Shown here: in pieces, positions 34,265 through 45,400 of the stretch | Layout: each line of letters opens with the position of its first letter | Position numbering within the stretch: position 1 is the stretch's first letter | NCBI RefSeq assembly: GCF_025370935.1 | Contig: NC_133478.1 | Location: 13,435,574 to 13,499,573, forward strand | Direction of reading: 5' to 3' | Length of the DNA stretch: 64,000 nucleotides | Source of the DNA: Choristoneura fumiferana | Lineage: Eukaryota > Arthropoda > Insecta > Lepidoptera > Tortricidae | Made by a program: the position numbers and the translations under genes | The notes under the pieces: model-generated | The model's database searches: none | What the model saw: the letters and a program-made list of their open reading frames with translations, nothing else | What the model was told of the DNA's origin: nothing

Positions 34265-34950
34265 CAGCCTTATTCATAAAAAATCCTTAATTGAGGTTTG
34301 ATCGGTCTGTTACTTAGCAGACTGATTAAGCTTGTTAGACGGTTGTCAAGAAGTATGATTCATAAACGCTTGCTAGCAGTCTGCTAGTTGTTGAGCTGCT
34401 GATAGACGGATTAGACGCGTTATGTTGGCCACCTTGACAAATCAAAGACAAAAAATGGCCTAATCGATAATTAAAAAAAAATTGACAGCAGTGACAGCAA
34501 ATTACCAGGAAAAAAAATAAAAAGCGAGATGTTTGTTTTCCCGCCATTTCCGATCCGCATGTTTATGTTGTGCAAAAAGCCATAATTATGTTAATCATCC
34601 TTATTTTTTTTTCATATTTATTGTTAATTATTGTTGCTAATTTAGAGGATTTTTAAATACAAATTCCTGAAAATAAATTTTCCTGTTTTTTTTTTAATCT
34701 GCGTAGTCCTGCCTTCACTATAAATATCTTCGGTACCTAAGGTTTTTTGCTCTAGTCAAAGTCAGCTGTTCAAACTTGTGGCGGCCATTTTGTGACTTAG
34801 CAGAGAGATAAAGGAGGGTCTACGGTCCTCTAACTTTAGCAGAGCCTTGATAGACTGATTAGCGCTAACAGACGTTTATGAATCATGTTTTTTAGCATCG
34901 GGCCTTCAAGGAGCCTTCAAGGAGACTCTAACTTTTTATGAATAAGGCTG
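34265..34950 (+). mobile_element. Non-autonomous DNA transposon, 686 bp, TTA target duplication
   Basis: Ends are CAGCCTTATTCATAAAAA and its inverse (TTTTTATGAATAAGGCTG). TTA flanks both sides (34262-34264 and 34951-34953). A reverse copy lies at 59729-60356. A TTA duplication suggests PIF/Harbinger; there is no transposase frame. Confidence 0.75.
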
Positions 34951-34959
34951 TTAAATTTT

Positions 34960-35160
34960 AAATTTTAAAAACCCCCGACTTATAAAACGCCCGCAAAAAC
35001 TTTAAAAAAAAACAAAATAATTATAATTAAAAACGCCCGAAAAAAACGCTGCTTTAAAAGACAAAAAACGCTGTTTAAAAGACAATTAAAAAGTAAAAAA
35101 TAATTATGCGCTACCTAGCTGTTGCCCGCGACTTCATTTGCGAAAATTCGGGACTATGCT
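34960..35160. repeat. AACGCC-rich repeat
   Basis: Starts with CCCCCGAC, continues with A-tracts punctuated by AACGCCCG / AACGCTG words, and ends GCTACCTAGCTGTTGCCCGC. It is paralogous to 57985-58140. Confidence 0.6.
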
Positions 35161-35271
35161 GATTTTCCGCAAAAAGCCTAAGTTAATTTAATATAGTATC
35201 TAGTATCTAGTAATTATTAAGCGTCTCGGGACCGCTAAGGTTAACATGAAACTAAATATGTTGTATTTTTT

Positions 35272-35402
35272 AAAGCCTCCTGGAAAAGGCCCCCTCTAGA
35301 TTTCCATTGATCTCTATCCTTTGCAACTCTTCTCCAATTGTAAACAACTGTTAATTTGAGTTCGTCCTCCCATCTTTTGCGTTGTCGACCTCTATTTCGT
35401 TT
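35272..35402 (-). pseudogene. LINE reverse-transcriptase C-terminal fragment
   Basis: An open minus-strand frame reads RGRQRKRWEDEL, then NWRRVAKDRDQWK and LFQEAL. This W-x3-A-x-DR-x2-W tail is characteristic of lepidopteran non-LTR reverse transcriptases. About 43 codons remain. Confidence 0.7.
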
Positions 35403-35584
35403 CCCATTTCTAGGGTACTATTCCGTTATTAATTATTCCAGAACCATAGTTTTTATTAATTACGCGTAGGTACAATTTCAATGTTTTTTTTTAATATGAA
35501 CAAAATAAAATTCAACTATTCAAAAAAGCGGATCGGATTCCTTACACACTTAGGAACATTTAAATTTTTAGATCCTTTTATCTT

Positions 35585-35751
35585 TCCATAGTAGTGCCTA
35601 CTCTTGTTTCTGTTGTCCTTTCAATCGTTCAAAGGTTAACTGGACGAGATCCCTTTAAGGGATAAGTTCGCCTTTGTACATCTCTTTCTCTTGTTAATTG
35701 TAATTTTCATGTTTTATGTACAATAAAGAGTTACAACAACAACAACAACAT
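35585..35751 (+). repeat. LINE 3' UTR with CAA tail
   Basis: Contains GGGATAAGTTCGCC and ends in an AATAAAG-type signal and (ACA)n. The same sequence occurs at 4403-4530 and 21251-21378. Confidence 0.6.
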
Positions 35752-35954
35752 GTTTAACCTTACAGCAACCCAGCAACTAAAACAAGTGTATTAAAGGGAT
35801 CTCATCCAGATAATCCACCAGTTAATGTTTATTATGTGTCACGAAGCGGTAGGGCTAGCGAAGTCTGCCAAAAACGCTGGTCGATACCCGTAGCCTTCTA
35901 GGCGAATAACGCTAGAGCATGTGATTCGATAGCGAACAATAATGTATTAGTTAT

Positions 35955-36260
35955 GGGTTCCCTTTATCTTGCATAATATCGATTCTCCGAAATAGACTTC
36001 GCATAACAGGTATCTCGTTTTTTTAACCGAATGATACTTTTGCATAATCATAACTTTGCATAATTATCAGTTCGAATAATGGTCATTTCTCAGAATATTA
36101 AATAGCAGAATACTTTTATCGCCGAATATACTTCTGCAGAATATTAAATAGCAGAACATTAGTACCGCCGATTTTTATATGGCATAATGGCATAGCAAAA
36201 TAATAGTTTGGACTATTGTATTCTTACGGAATTTTAAATAGCGCTGACTTTAACATGGCG
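35955..36260. repeat. Degenerate array of GCATAAT/GAATA words
   Basis: Loose repetition of TTGCATAA, CGAATA and CAGAATATTAAATAG units. The left edge resembles 37470-37515. It may be one arm of a foldback-like element. Confidence 0.5.
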
Positions 36261-36289
36261 CAATGACATATTAAATATATTGACCCGGA

Positions 36290-36360
36290 TAACTCACGTC
36301 TTAAATCGAGTTTAGCTCGACATGTTTCGGGCTAATCCGTAGCCCTTCGTCTTCGGAGCA
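36290..36360 (-). repeat. Repeat with hammerhead-like fold
   Basis: On the minus strand, CGAAGA is followed by an AGGGCT / AGCCC stem-loop, then GAAACATGTC. GAAA followed by a 6-base palindrome and C resembles the layout at 54554-54592. The U of the CUGA core is C here, so activity is doubtful. Confidence 0.35.
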
Positions 36361-36403
36361 ACGCGACTCGGCGGCTGCTGCAACACGCGCAACATGGGCA
36401 GTG

Positions 36404-36647
36404 CGCTTGGGCCGTAGTTTCCACGCGGGCCCAGTGCGGATTGGAAACTCCACACACACAATTTAATTGCTTCGCAGGTTTGTGCAGGTTTCCTCACGAT
36501 GTTTTCCTTCACCGTAAAGCTCATGCTAAATTTCAAATATAATTTCGCACAAGAATTTCGAAAAACTCAGAGTTGCGAGCCGGGGTTTGAACGCACGATC
36601 CTCTGCTTGAGAGGCCATAGGACAAACACCTCGGCCACCACGGCTTT
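36404..36647 (-). repeat. tRNA-derived SINE
   Basis: Body and head match 41565-41875. The minus-strand head carries box B (GGTTCAAACCCC-like) near 36575. Confidence 0.75.
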
Positions 36648-36800
36648 ATTTAGGTAATTAATTTTGTAAATTATATTTTGTTCATACCAAAACATACTAA
36701 ACAAATTTACAAAACAAAAGGATAGGCTATGGACTGTAAAAATATCGCAAAAATAAATAAGTTTCATTTTACTTTTGTCACTCAGTGCTTTTTTTAATTC

Positions 36801-37100
36801 TTCATCATCATCCCAGACTATATATACGTCCCCTGCTGGGCACAGGTCTCCTCTCAGGTTGAGAGAGCTTGGGCCGTAGTTTCCACGCGGGCCCAATGTG
36901 GATTGGAAACTTCACACACACCATTGAATTTCTTTGCAGGTTTGTGCAGGTTTCTTCACGATGCTTTCTCATCGTAAACCTCGTGTTTTCAAAATGAAAT
37001 TTGCAAATGGATTTCGAAAAATTCAGAAGGGCGAGCCCGGGTTTGAACCCACGATCCTATGTTTGAGAGGCTATATGTGAAACCACTACTTGGCTGCTAC
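36801..37100 (-). repeat. tRNA-derived SINE
   Basis: Near full length, minus strand. ATC-rich tail at 36801-36815 and a decayed tRNA-like head at the right. Confidence 0.75.
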
Positions 37101-37469
37101 GTATTTACTTTAGTACTTTATTCCTTGAAAAAAAAATTAGGGAACTATCGGCACCTAATTTCTTACATTTTAATGTTTGCGAAAGTAGGTTAGATTAGAA
37201 GAAAGAGACTAATAATCTCGTGGAAAACCAGAGGAGTCCATTATAAAGATATCGAATGAAACAAAAATCTCCTAAAGCAGTCATACGTGATGCAGACATA
37301 CGTAATGGCGAAAAGGACAAAAAGAGGTTGGCAATAAGCTTCTTTGATACTCCTTTCATCTACGTATTGCAAATACGACATTAAACATGTTTATTTATTG
37401 TTTTACTTTCCCGAAAAATAGGGTAATTTGTTGTGTCTATCAGATGTGGAGACTTAAAAGTGGCTGCTC

Positions 37470-37985
37470 TTTATTTTGCATAACATCAATTGTCCTAATA
37501 TGAATTCGCATAACAGATTTGGTGCTCGGTTAGGTTAGGTTCAGAAGCTTCGATGTTAGGTATTTTTAATAATAGCCCAATAATAGATATTTTCACATAG
37601 TAGTTCACTTCTCAGATCTAATTGAGTTTAACACTAATCTACAATACTTAATTGAGTTGAGTAACTTTAAAAATAATCATTTTACTTATAATATTAACTA
37701 TTAACTTACTTATATATATAATACATATTATTATTATTGTTTGACAAATAAAATGTACAATTTCATTTTAAAATTACTCATTTTATGTTTATACTCTTTT
37801 ATACACTCATGCAAAGAAATGTTATGCTAATTAAATTTATGCCAACTTATTACCGTTATGCCAATCCACATTATGCGCATTTATATTATGCGTATTCAGT
37901 TATGCGAATTAATAATTATGCGAAATAACGTTATGCCAATTTCAAGTAAGACAATTAATTTATACGAATCAATTTAGACCCCTTA
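37470..37985. repeat. Foldback-like element with TTATGCGAATT arrays
   Basis: A short array of GCATAAC words at 37476-37515 and a longer array of the inverse (TTATGCGAA, TTATGCCAA) at 37826-37945 flank an AT-rich centre that contains GGTTAGGTTAGG. Arms built of short degenerate repeats in inverse orientation recall foldback elements. Confidence 0.45.
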
Positions 37986-38252
37986 AAAGTAACGGGTAAA
38001 AGGATATGAAATGAGGAGGACAATGACAATGGAAACTGTTGAAATAATTTCCAAATATAACGTTTGACGCTTCAACTGTTTTTTTTTTCTGTCGATGCCA
38101 ACGTGTTTGAATGAGGGTTTCTTGACAGGCGAAATATCACTAGATGGCGTTTAGTTTAAAATTAGTATTAGTTTTTCAACCAATCACAAACGTCACGCAA
38201 ATGTCAAAGTTGTCAAACGGACGACATGATACTAGCGCCAACTAACTTGTCA

Positions 38253-38362
38253 CAGGAGGGTTACTAAGAAATTCGAAATTCAAAATTCGTATCGTACCGT
38301 CCTGCCGACGCTTATATTATTTAATACGAGAGTGAGAGGGACGGTTCGATACGATAGCCCTG
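38253..38362. mobile_element. Palindromic MITE (CAGGGCTACTACGAA family), decayed
   Basis: GAAATTCGAAATTC at the left and GTTCGATACGATAGCCCTG at the right match the arms of 44283-44412 and 57090-57222, with the same central TTTAATACGAGAGTGAGAGG stretch. Confidence 0.65.
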
Positions 38363-39455
38363 CAGAAATCCTCGTTGTTACTTTATCGAGTTCATGAATC
38401 TGAGAGGGAAATGAAACTATGAAAGAATTTAATTTTCCTTAGATGGTAAAATTGGTCTTATATAGTGCTACTAATGTGCCTACAGTGATATGTGTACCTA
38501 ACCAAATACATTGACATTGACACATTTTCATTATCTTCTAAATTGTTTTTTTTTTAGCTGAGATTAATTAAATATGTACTTACGACAGACGTCGAAAAAG
38601 TACGTTACATTACGAGGCTGCGCGATTAACAATAATAATTTAAATATTAGTAAGTAATCGATCACATTAACGACAATGTACCGCAACTCGCACGATATTT
38701 TTCGCACCATCTAAATGAGTTTTTAACCTCGGTGCTCTTTTCTAAATTGACAACCATTTAGGAGAATTTCGGTAATTAATCAGAACGTTTTATTTCCGAT
38801 ATTGCACAAGCAGCTGCAAAATTATAAACAGGCGGGCTTCTAACAGAAATTTGTGATAATGTGCGCCGAGATTTAGCGTCAGCAAACATCGAATGTCGCA
38901 CGTCTCGCGCGAGCTACGGGGGATTATCGGTGAAGGGGTGGAATATTTTTAACGATGAGTTTAGAATGGGGCGCTACAAGTCTGCAATAGTAGTGGATGG
39001 AGGACTAGATTGCTGCAGAGAATTCATTCGTGAACGTTTCTCAAAGTTACAATTTCAAATTCAATTGAGCAGGAGTAATGGGGATCCTAGAAAGGTGTTA
39101 AGAATAAGGGATAGGTAGGTATGCGCAACGTGATACTTAGTTACAAAAGTGTTAAAATAAAATTAATGAGTAAATGAAGTGTGTATTCGATTACTTCCTA
39201 GAAAAAATCATTTTAGAATAGGCTTTCTATTGTCGTTGTGTTACGCATGTTAGGCATGTGACGTCATAGTTCACGTCGGATAATCTCTGTCTACGTTCAC
39301 GTCATCGTATTTTTTGAGATAGGTATTTAAAATATTCTTGTCTCGGTTTGGCAAACAATAAAGATATATTTTGAACGATTAAAATACCTATTCACTACTA
39401 GACAAATTGAGGGGTAGACTTGGACCCATTAATTTAATTCATGACAGGCTAATGC
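38363..39455. other. Intergenic, no gene supported
   Basis: An 85-codon plus frame at 38861-39118 is unlike anything I know, and there is no supporting context. Confidence 0.35.
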
Positions 39456-39655
39456 CAGGGTGCCAAATACCGCGGATAAGCAAGCGCAGCATAGGACGTC
39501 CACCAGCAGGGGGACGGATCACCTGGTTAAAGCCGCGGGTTCACGGTGGATGCAGGCCGCCTTCCAACCGAAGCAACTGGAGGTATAATATGGGAGAATC
39601 CTATGTCCAACAGTAGACGTCCTACGGCTGATCGGCTGGTATGATAATGATGATG
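39456..39655 (+). mobile_element. LINE RT tail fragment
   Basis: The plus strand reads SIGRPPAGG, then RSNWRY and ESYVQQ before a stop, followed by an ATGATG tail. This is the C-terminus and 3' end of a lepidopteran non-LTR reverse transcriptase with frame damage. Confidence 0.7.
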
Positions 39656-40778
39656 AGGGTGGCAAATGAGCATTTAAAATCAAATTGAAGTCTACTTTCA
39701 GAAAAATAGTAGATTGTACAACAAGAGCATAAAACGAGCCATTTTACCCGAGACGTTCGTATAGCCACCCACACACCCACATTTAATTTGGTTTATTTAT
39801 TTGATTTTTAGTTTTATACAAATTAGAAATTATTGAAAAAATACATTGAACCTTTGTAGGCCTGATTGCCTTGATCTTAGACGAAGATTTTACTTTATGC
39901 ATAAAATGTCATTTACGAGCATTACTTTACGAGCATGAGAAGTGAAAAATCTATCTACAGTATTTAAGACATACCCGCCATGCCATCAGGCATAGCCGTG
40001 GGACACCGTGTTTATAGTACTTACTACATGCGAGAAGGCCCTTACCGCTTTTACTTACAGTCCTTTACTTCAGTACAGCATGCAGTATTAGGGTACAACG
40101 AACTACGATGCTATTGCAGCACAATAGGTAATTTAGTGGGTCATTCAGCCGCTGATGACCGCTGAGTGGCAAGCCTTCAGGCATTTCAGCTGTCGTCTAA
40201 GATCTTTGAATATTGCTTTCCATTCCTGAATGGCTTAAAATGTTCCAAGGAATTACTGGGAGAGAGTTTGTATTGTTTTTGTTGTCTATTTTATTGCGTA
40301 CCGCAACACGCCCACGGGTTCGTTATATTACCAAAAATATGTAAGATGGGACTAAATATATTAATATGATTTATTCAATTAAAATAAGTACAAGAAATAT
40401 TTACAAAAAATACAGGCAGGCTAATATGTCAAAATTAACAAGTGAAAAATTTAACTAAAATAACGACATAAATATAAACATAAACTTACATACCAACAAT
40501 TCCAAACATTTGTGACCTGACAATTTAAATACATAGTTTATGTTGAATTACTAAATTGATGTCTCATTTACTTGTTCCCTAAGTGAACGCCTATCAGTTG
40601 TAACCAGAGTAGCCTCAAAAAAAACCCCCGCCCCCTGCGACGAACTAGAACCAAAATTCCCTATTATGCCCCTAGCGTTGCCCCTAGCTGTGGAGACCTG
40701 CTGAACAAGCCATGACCCTGAACGAGTCACACCCACAATCACACCCACGATCCCTCAAACGACGACCCATATAGATTG
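39656..40778. other. Intergenic, no gene supported
   Basis: Two adjacent short open frames (39980-40165 and 40166-40369, plus) are not recognised and lack codon or splice support. A C-rich stretch is at about 40618-40640. Confidence 0.35.
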
Positions 40779-41305
40779 ATAGATAGATATATTTAATCAA
40801 TCAATGATTTGTTCTTGATTCGTCATATTCCTAATTGGTCATATGTATTCCTAATTCGACAATTTCCTAACTGGTCATATTCCTAACTCGTCATATTCCT
40901 GATTCGTCATATTTCTTACTCGTCATACCATGTACATATGCCTGCACAAAATTATTTATAATATTTAAATCCTCTATGGTAAATGATAAGAATACAGTAC
41001 CAGAAACAAATCAAAGTTTTTATTCGACAAAATCTTAGTCGGTTAGGTTAAGGATATTTTTTTAAGACCACCCAGAACCGATTCGGGGCACTTATTACAT
41101 CGGTGAGGTGGTCATAAAAAAATCTTACCAACCGATTATAAGCACGTGTTCGTAATTTCATTTAAATGTACAATGACGAGTTGAGATAAGAATATGACGA
41201 ATCAGGAATATGACGAGTTAGGAATATGACCAGTTAGGAAAAAGTCGAATCAGGAATATGACAAATCAGGAACGAATCTTATGATTAGATATATTTGTTA
41301 CGGGA
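40779..41305. mobile_element. Foldback-like element with arms of ~16-bp tandem repeats
   Basis: The left arm (40812-40927) has about seven units of TTCCTAACTCGTCATA type. The right arm (41170-41275) has about six units of the inverse, TATGACGAGTTAGGAA. Outer sequences (AGATATATTTAATCA / TGATTAGATATATTTG) and inner ones (CGGTTAGGTTAAGG...AAGACCACC / GGTGGTCAT...CCAACCG) are also inverted. The whole 0.5 kb is one imperfect palindrome. Such arms define foldback elements; no transposase is present. Confidence 0.6.
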
Positions 41306-41325
41306 TGTAGACCGTGATTTTCTTT

Positions 41326-41465
41326 AATCATCATCAGTCGGAATGCGTTGCTCAACAAAGGCCTCCCTACTCGTAGTCGTAGAACGTCACAACACAATGC
41401 ATGACAACCTCTCCACTTGAATCCACCGGTTGTAGGCACGCAACTCTCACGATATCTACGTAGTG
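41326..41465 (-). repeat. LINE RT tail fragment
   Basis: ATCATCATCAG tail at the left end, then sequence parallel to 16755-16900 (AAAGGCCTCCC, TCCACCGGTT, CTCTCACGAT). Strongly decayed. Confidence 0.55.
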
Positions 41466-41552
41466 GGCGACTTACCTTTAATGAGCGCCCGATATTTCAA
41501 TCATGCGTGCGTCATGATCAATTCAATTCATACACGACAGACAGTATATATA

Positions 41553-41564
41553 TACGTGCTCATT
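41553..41564. repeat. SINE target-site duplication, left
   Basis: TACGTGCTCATT, repeated exactly at 41876-41887. Confidence 0.85.
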
Positions 41565-41875
41565 CATTCATCCATTCATCCCAGCCTATATACGTCCCAC
41601 TGCTGGGCACAGGCCTCCTCTCAGAACAAGAGGGCTTGGGCGATAGTTCCCACGCGGGCCCAGTGCGGATTGGGAGCTTCACACGCACCATTGAATTGCT
41701 TTGCAGGTTTGTGCAGGTCTCCTCACGATGTTTTCCTTCACCGCAAAGCCCGTGGTAAATTTCAAATGTAATTCCGCACATGAATTTCGAAAAACTCAGA
41801 GGTGCAAGCCGGGGTTTGAACACACGACCCTCTGCTTGAGAGGCGACAGGTCAAACCACTAGGCCACCACGGCTT
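41565..41875 (-). repeat. Full-length tRNA-derived SINE with 12-bp target duplication
   Basis: On the minus strand the right end is tRNA-like: TGGCCTAGTGGTTTGACC (box A type) and GGTTCAAACCCC-like box B (plus GGGGTTTGAAC at about 41813). The conserved body and a GATGAATG-type tail at the left follow. Flanked by perfect TACGTGCTCATT repeats, so it moved by LINE-type target-primed reverse transcription. Related copies: 791, 27961, 36404, 36801, 59337, 60575. Confidence 0.88.
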
Positions 41876-41991
41876 TACGTGCTCATTGTATGTATATAAT
41901 ATTTGCTAAATTTCAGTGTTTAAGGCTGTCTGTCGTAACGTTATTCTTCCATTTATAAACGCAGATGGTTGATGATTTATTATACTATTTG

Positions 41992-42235
41992 TTCATCATC
42001 ATCATCATCTCAGCCGTAGGACGTCCACTGTTGGACATGCCTTCCCCACAGACCTCCAGTTGCTTCGGTTGGCAGTGGCCTGCATCTACCGTGAACCCGC
42101 GGCTTTAACCAGGTCATCCATCCATCTTGTTGGTGGACGTCCTACGCTGCGCTTGCCGATCCGCGGCCTCCACTCGAGAACTTTTCGGTCCCAACGGCCA
42201 TCCGCTCTCCGTGCTATATTGCCACTTCAACGAGC
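41992..42235 (-). repeat. LINE RT tail fragment
   Basis: A long ATC tail at the left end, then CCGTAGGACGTCCACTGTTGG, CAACGGCCAT and TGCCACTTCAA landmarks. Same family as 24401-24612. Confidence 0.65.
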
Positions 42236-42604
42236 TAATATCATTTGTTAATTAAAATAAATTAAAGTATCATCTCTTTGTCCAATTGTGGCATAATTAA
42301 TATTGATCACAAGGCGGCATCTATTATATGTGTAGAATAATCTAAGTAATAATAGTAGTAATATGTATCTCTTTGTTGCATGTACTCGTATCAATGAATG
42401 AGGAAATGAGGAACAAATCTATCACCTCCAGTTATCCTTCGAGCGACTGACATGACAACAGAAACAAGAGTAGACATTTCATGAACAGTCTGTGGATGAA
42501 AGTTTTTTTAACTTTTTCATCTTTTAAACATCGCATAGAAACGTTAAAGGAGCAATCACGTGACGGCACAACCAAATCTAATTTAATAACAAGACAGCGA
42601 CAGC

Positions 42605-42870
42605 GATGCAGTACATAGGCGCCGTAAAACCAGTAGCAACATATTTTATTTCCCGAGAAGACTGGGTTATTTGCACTCACCACAAATGTCCGATCTATCA
42701 TCCAACAGATCCGGCGACGGGTCCAGCTTCACTCTTCTCAGTCCGCCGGCCGGCGGATATTTTCGCCAACATAACCAGAGCTGCCGCTTCCCGTTTGTTT
42801 AATTCAAAGGAAGATTCAAGTCCAGGGAAGGAAGGGGACCTCGTGGGTCTCTGTTAACTGGTCACCGAAA
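42605..42870. other. GC-rich segment, possible exon (strand unclear)
   Basis: GC content is clearly above the surroundings. The minus strand has open frames over 42700-42830 and a good donor-like TTTGTG|GTGAGTGC at about 42670-42685. The plus strand also has an 83-codon frame. I do not recognise the protein, and the best minus frame stops before the donor. It could equally be an unrecognised repeat. Confidence 0.25.
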
Positions 42871-43369
42871 CAAGCGACCGTAAGATTTTACGAAAATTAA
42901 CTTTAAGGGGTACTTCAATCTAAACCTTTAGAAGATTAAGGTTCGCACGCAGCGTGCATTAGCGGCTTTAGGTCACTAGTGCGGTTTCGCTAACCTTTCT
43001 AGTTTACCGTGGGATGTTGGTAACTTCGTTATTTGTAGATAAAAGGGACTACACAAGTTTAAAGCCTATTTTTTTAAGTGTATTTTAGGCGCCATGCCAG
43101 GTGGGGCCTTATTGTGTAAGGCGCGGGCGCTAGCGATCGCATTCGGATTCTCTTTCTATCCTTACCTATTACGTACCTATTGTAGGTAGGATCGTAAAGT
43201 AGGTAGGTGTTTATTAAAATTTTCTCTTCAACATTCATTTCACACCTTTTTCATAAGGTTAAATGCAATTAAAATGTTTTAGAGGCATGTGCCCCCCCAT
43301 GCCCATGCATGGCCCCCCCCAAAACATGGATGTATCAAAAACTTGTCACAAATGTACCTATCTATATAG
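42871..43369. other. Intergenic, no gene seen
   Basis: Contains a C-rich stretch at 43290-43322 and GTAGG-rich words near 43180-43210. No coding signal. Confidence 0.4.
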
Positions 43370-44090
43370 AAAAATGGATAATGATATCCTACTGATATTG
43401 TAAATGCGAAAGTTTGTAAATCTGTTTGATTGCTTGTTACTCTGAACTGATTTAGATGAGATTCGGTACACAGCTAGTTTGAGTCCCGGGAAAGGATATA
43501 GGATAGTTTTTATCCCGGAAAATTGCATATTTTCCGCGGGATATCGATAAACCAATTCTACGCGGACGGAGTCGCGGTCTGAAATAATATTTAATAGTTG
43601 TAAGTAGTTTTATTGATTTCAGAAAAAAACCTTTATACTATTTTTCAGTAAGAGGGAGAGCTCCCTAATTTCCCTATCAATAATTTTATTACTACCTCGC
43701 GCAATCGCAGTCACCATCTGTCTCTCTCTACCGCATTCTACATCGTTCGACAGAAAGACGTCGTGAAAGCTCTTTATACTATTCTACTAATATTATAAAT
43801 GCGAAAGTTTGTGAGTGAGTGAGTGAGTATGTTTGTTACTTCTTCACGCTGAATCGGCAGTTAGTTTATAATCTGGATTTAAACATAGAATACTTTTTAT
43901 CCCGATATGCCCACGGGATGGGGATAAAATCTCAAAATAGCAACCGCTGGGCTTAGAGTCATAAATTTGGTATGTAGGTAGCTGGACCTCTGGAATAACA
44001 TATATAGGCTACTTTTTATCCCGATATTCTTACGGGATAGGGATGAAATATTGAAATTTCAACCGCTGGGTTAAGAGTTTTGAAATTTTA
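43370..44090. repeat. Two copies of the GCGAAAGTTTGT / TATCCCG interspersed family
   Basis: Copies at about 43390-43580 and 43785-44090 share AATGCGAAAGTTTGT, TTTGTTACT and TTTTATCCCG landmarks. Further copies: 49100-49385, 53110-53430, 60430-60560 and 62200-62420. Noncoding; class unknown to me. Confidence 0.6.
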
Positions 44091-44282
44091 AACAGTTGCC
44101 TTAACACACATTTATTTATTTCGTTATCGCAAAACGCGTGTTGATTGCGCGTAAAAAAATATGCTGTAAAAAGGCATTAGATGGTTTGGTTTCCCTCTGA
44201 TTTAACGGGTCGGTCGTGCGGGATAGCTCGAAGAATATGCAAGTTGAAGTAGCATGGACGGGTTACATCGCTCGAAGAACAG

Positions 44283-44412
44283 CAGGGCTACTACGGAACT
44301 TGAAACTCGAAGTTCGTATCGTACCGTCCCTCTCGCTCTCGTATTAAACAGTATAAGTGTCAGAGGGACCGCACGATACGAACTTCGAGTTTCGAGTTTC
44401 GTAGTAGCCCTG
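44283..44412. mobile_element. Palindromic MITE (CAGGGCTACTACGAA family)
   Basis: Ends CAGGGCTACTACGGAACTTG and an inverse ending TTTCGTAGTAGCCCTG. The arms pair over most of 130 bases. It is inserted in a scrap of LINE RT tail (44236-44282, GCAAGTTGAAGT...TCGCTCGAAGAAC). Sisters: 38253-38362, 57090-57222. Confidence 0.75.
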
Positions 44413-45400
44413 CTGATCCCCCATACTTTGCGTTAAGTGCGAGAAAAATTTCATTACTTTACGTGTGGGTACTATAAAAAAAAATCTTTCATAATTTTAT
44501 TCTACAAATTTGATGGCGTAGTCGTCATGATACACTCATACGTGCTTTCTGGCACTAACTGTCTCTAAGCTAAGCTGCGGACGGACGAACGGAGGGACCG
44601 ACTGACGTACTAAGGGTTAGTTATAATCAGGGGACTACGAAACCCTAAAAAAGTGCTTATACATATTCTTAAAGTAGAATAAGGTTTTGTTAATACGATA
44701 CAATTCAATACAACATCCTCTTTACTGGATTTCAAGCGCTCTGCTAAGAACGCATGTTTAAATTTTATTTTACCGATAAAAATGGCCTTATTTTCTTCTA
44801 AATATACACACATAGGTACCTATATAAACTCGCAAACTGCTGTACATGTCCTACGTTCTACGCGTCGATATAAAAACTGTTATTGGGCAATACATTATTA
44901 TTTTACGAGTATGGCCCACCTGTCTCCCCATTGTGCCCACAGATGGCGCGTGGAGATTTAACGCCAGGGTTACTTGGACTGGGACGGTAGTGGTTATTAA
45001 TTATTATAAGAACTTTAATTTTTAAAGAGAAGCTTTTATTTTAGTTAAAATGTTTACTATAGTCAGAGGCTTTACAATGCAATACAATGAGTCGTTTTTG
45101 TGCTTTATTTTTATTTTTTCTTTAGTTACAGACTTTACTTCATTTAGAGACTTTAGTTAGAGGCTTTATTTTAGTTAGAGAATAGTTTGAACTGCAATGC
45201 GGGATTTAATAGAATTTCAAGTGGTCTTCATGGACGTTGCACTGAGAACAGCTATGGCACTGTGCAAAATTTCACGACTCTACATAAACCTAGCGGGTAA
45301 AATTTCAATTTACAAGAATTAAGACCACAATCGTCGAACGGAAAACACCGAAAATATGCACAAAATTAATTTATTTTTCATCGAAATATCTACAATACAA
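44413..45400. other. Intergenic, no gene seen
   Basis: AT-rich. GATGGCG at 44943 and a decayed repeat near 44540-44610 are the only landmarks. Confidence 0.4.

Noticed and set aside
37528..37542. Telomeric TTAGG array
   Set aside because: Only two to three units inside the centre of a foldback-like element; not a telomere tract.
41417..41823. Overlapping frames of 87-113 codons
   Set aside because: All lie in SINE and LINE-tail sequence. Similar frames appear wherever the SINE occurs.
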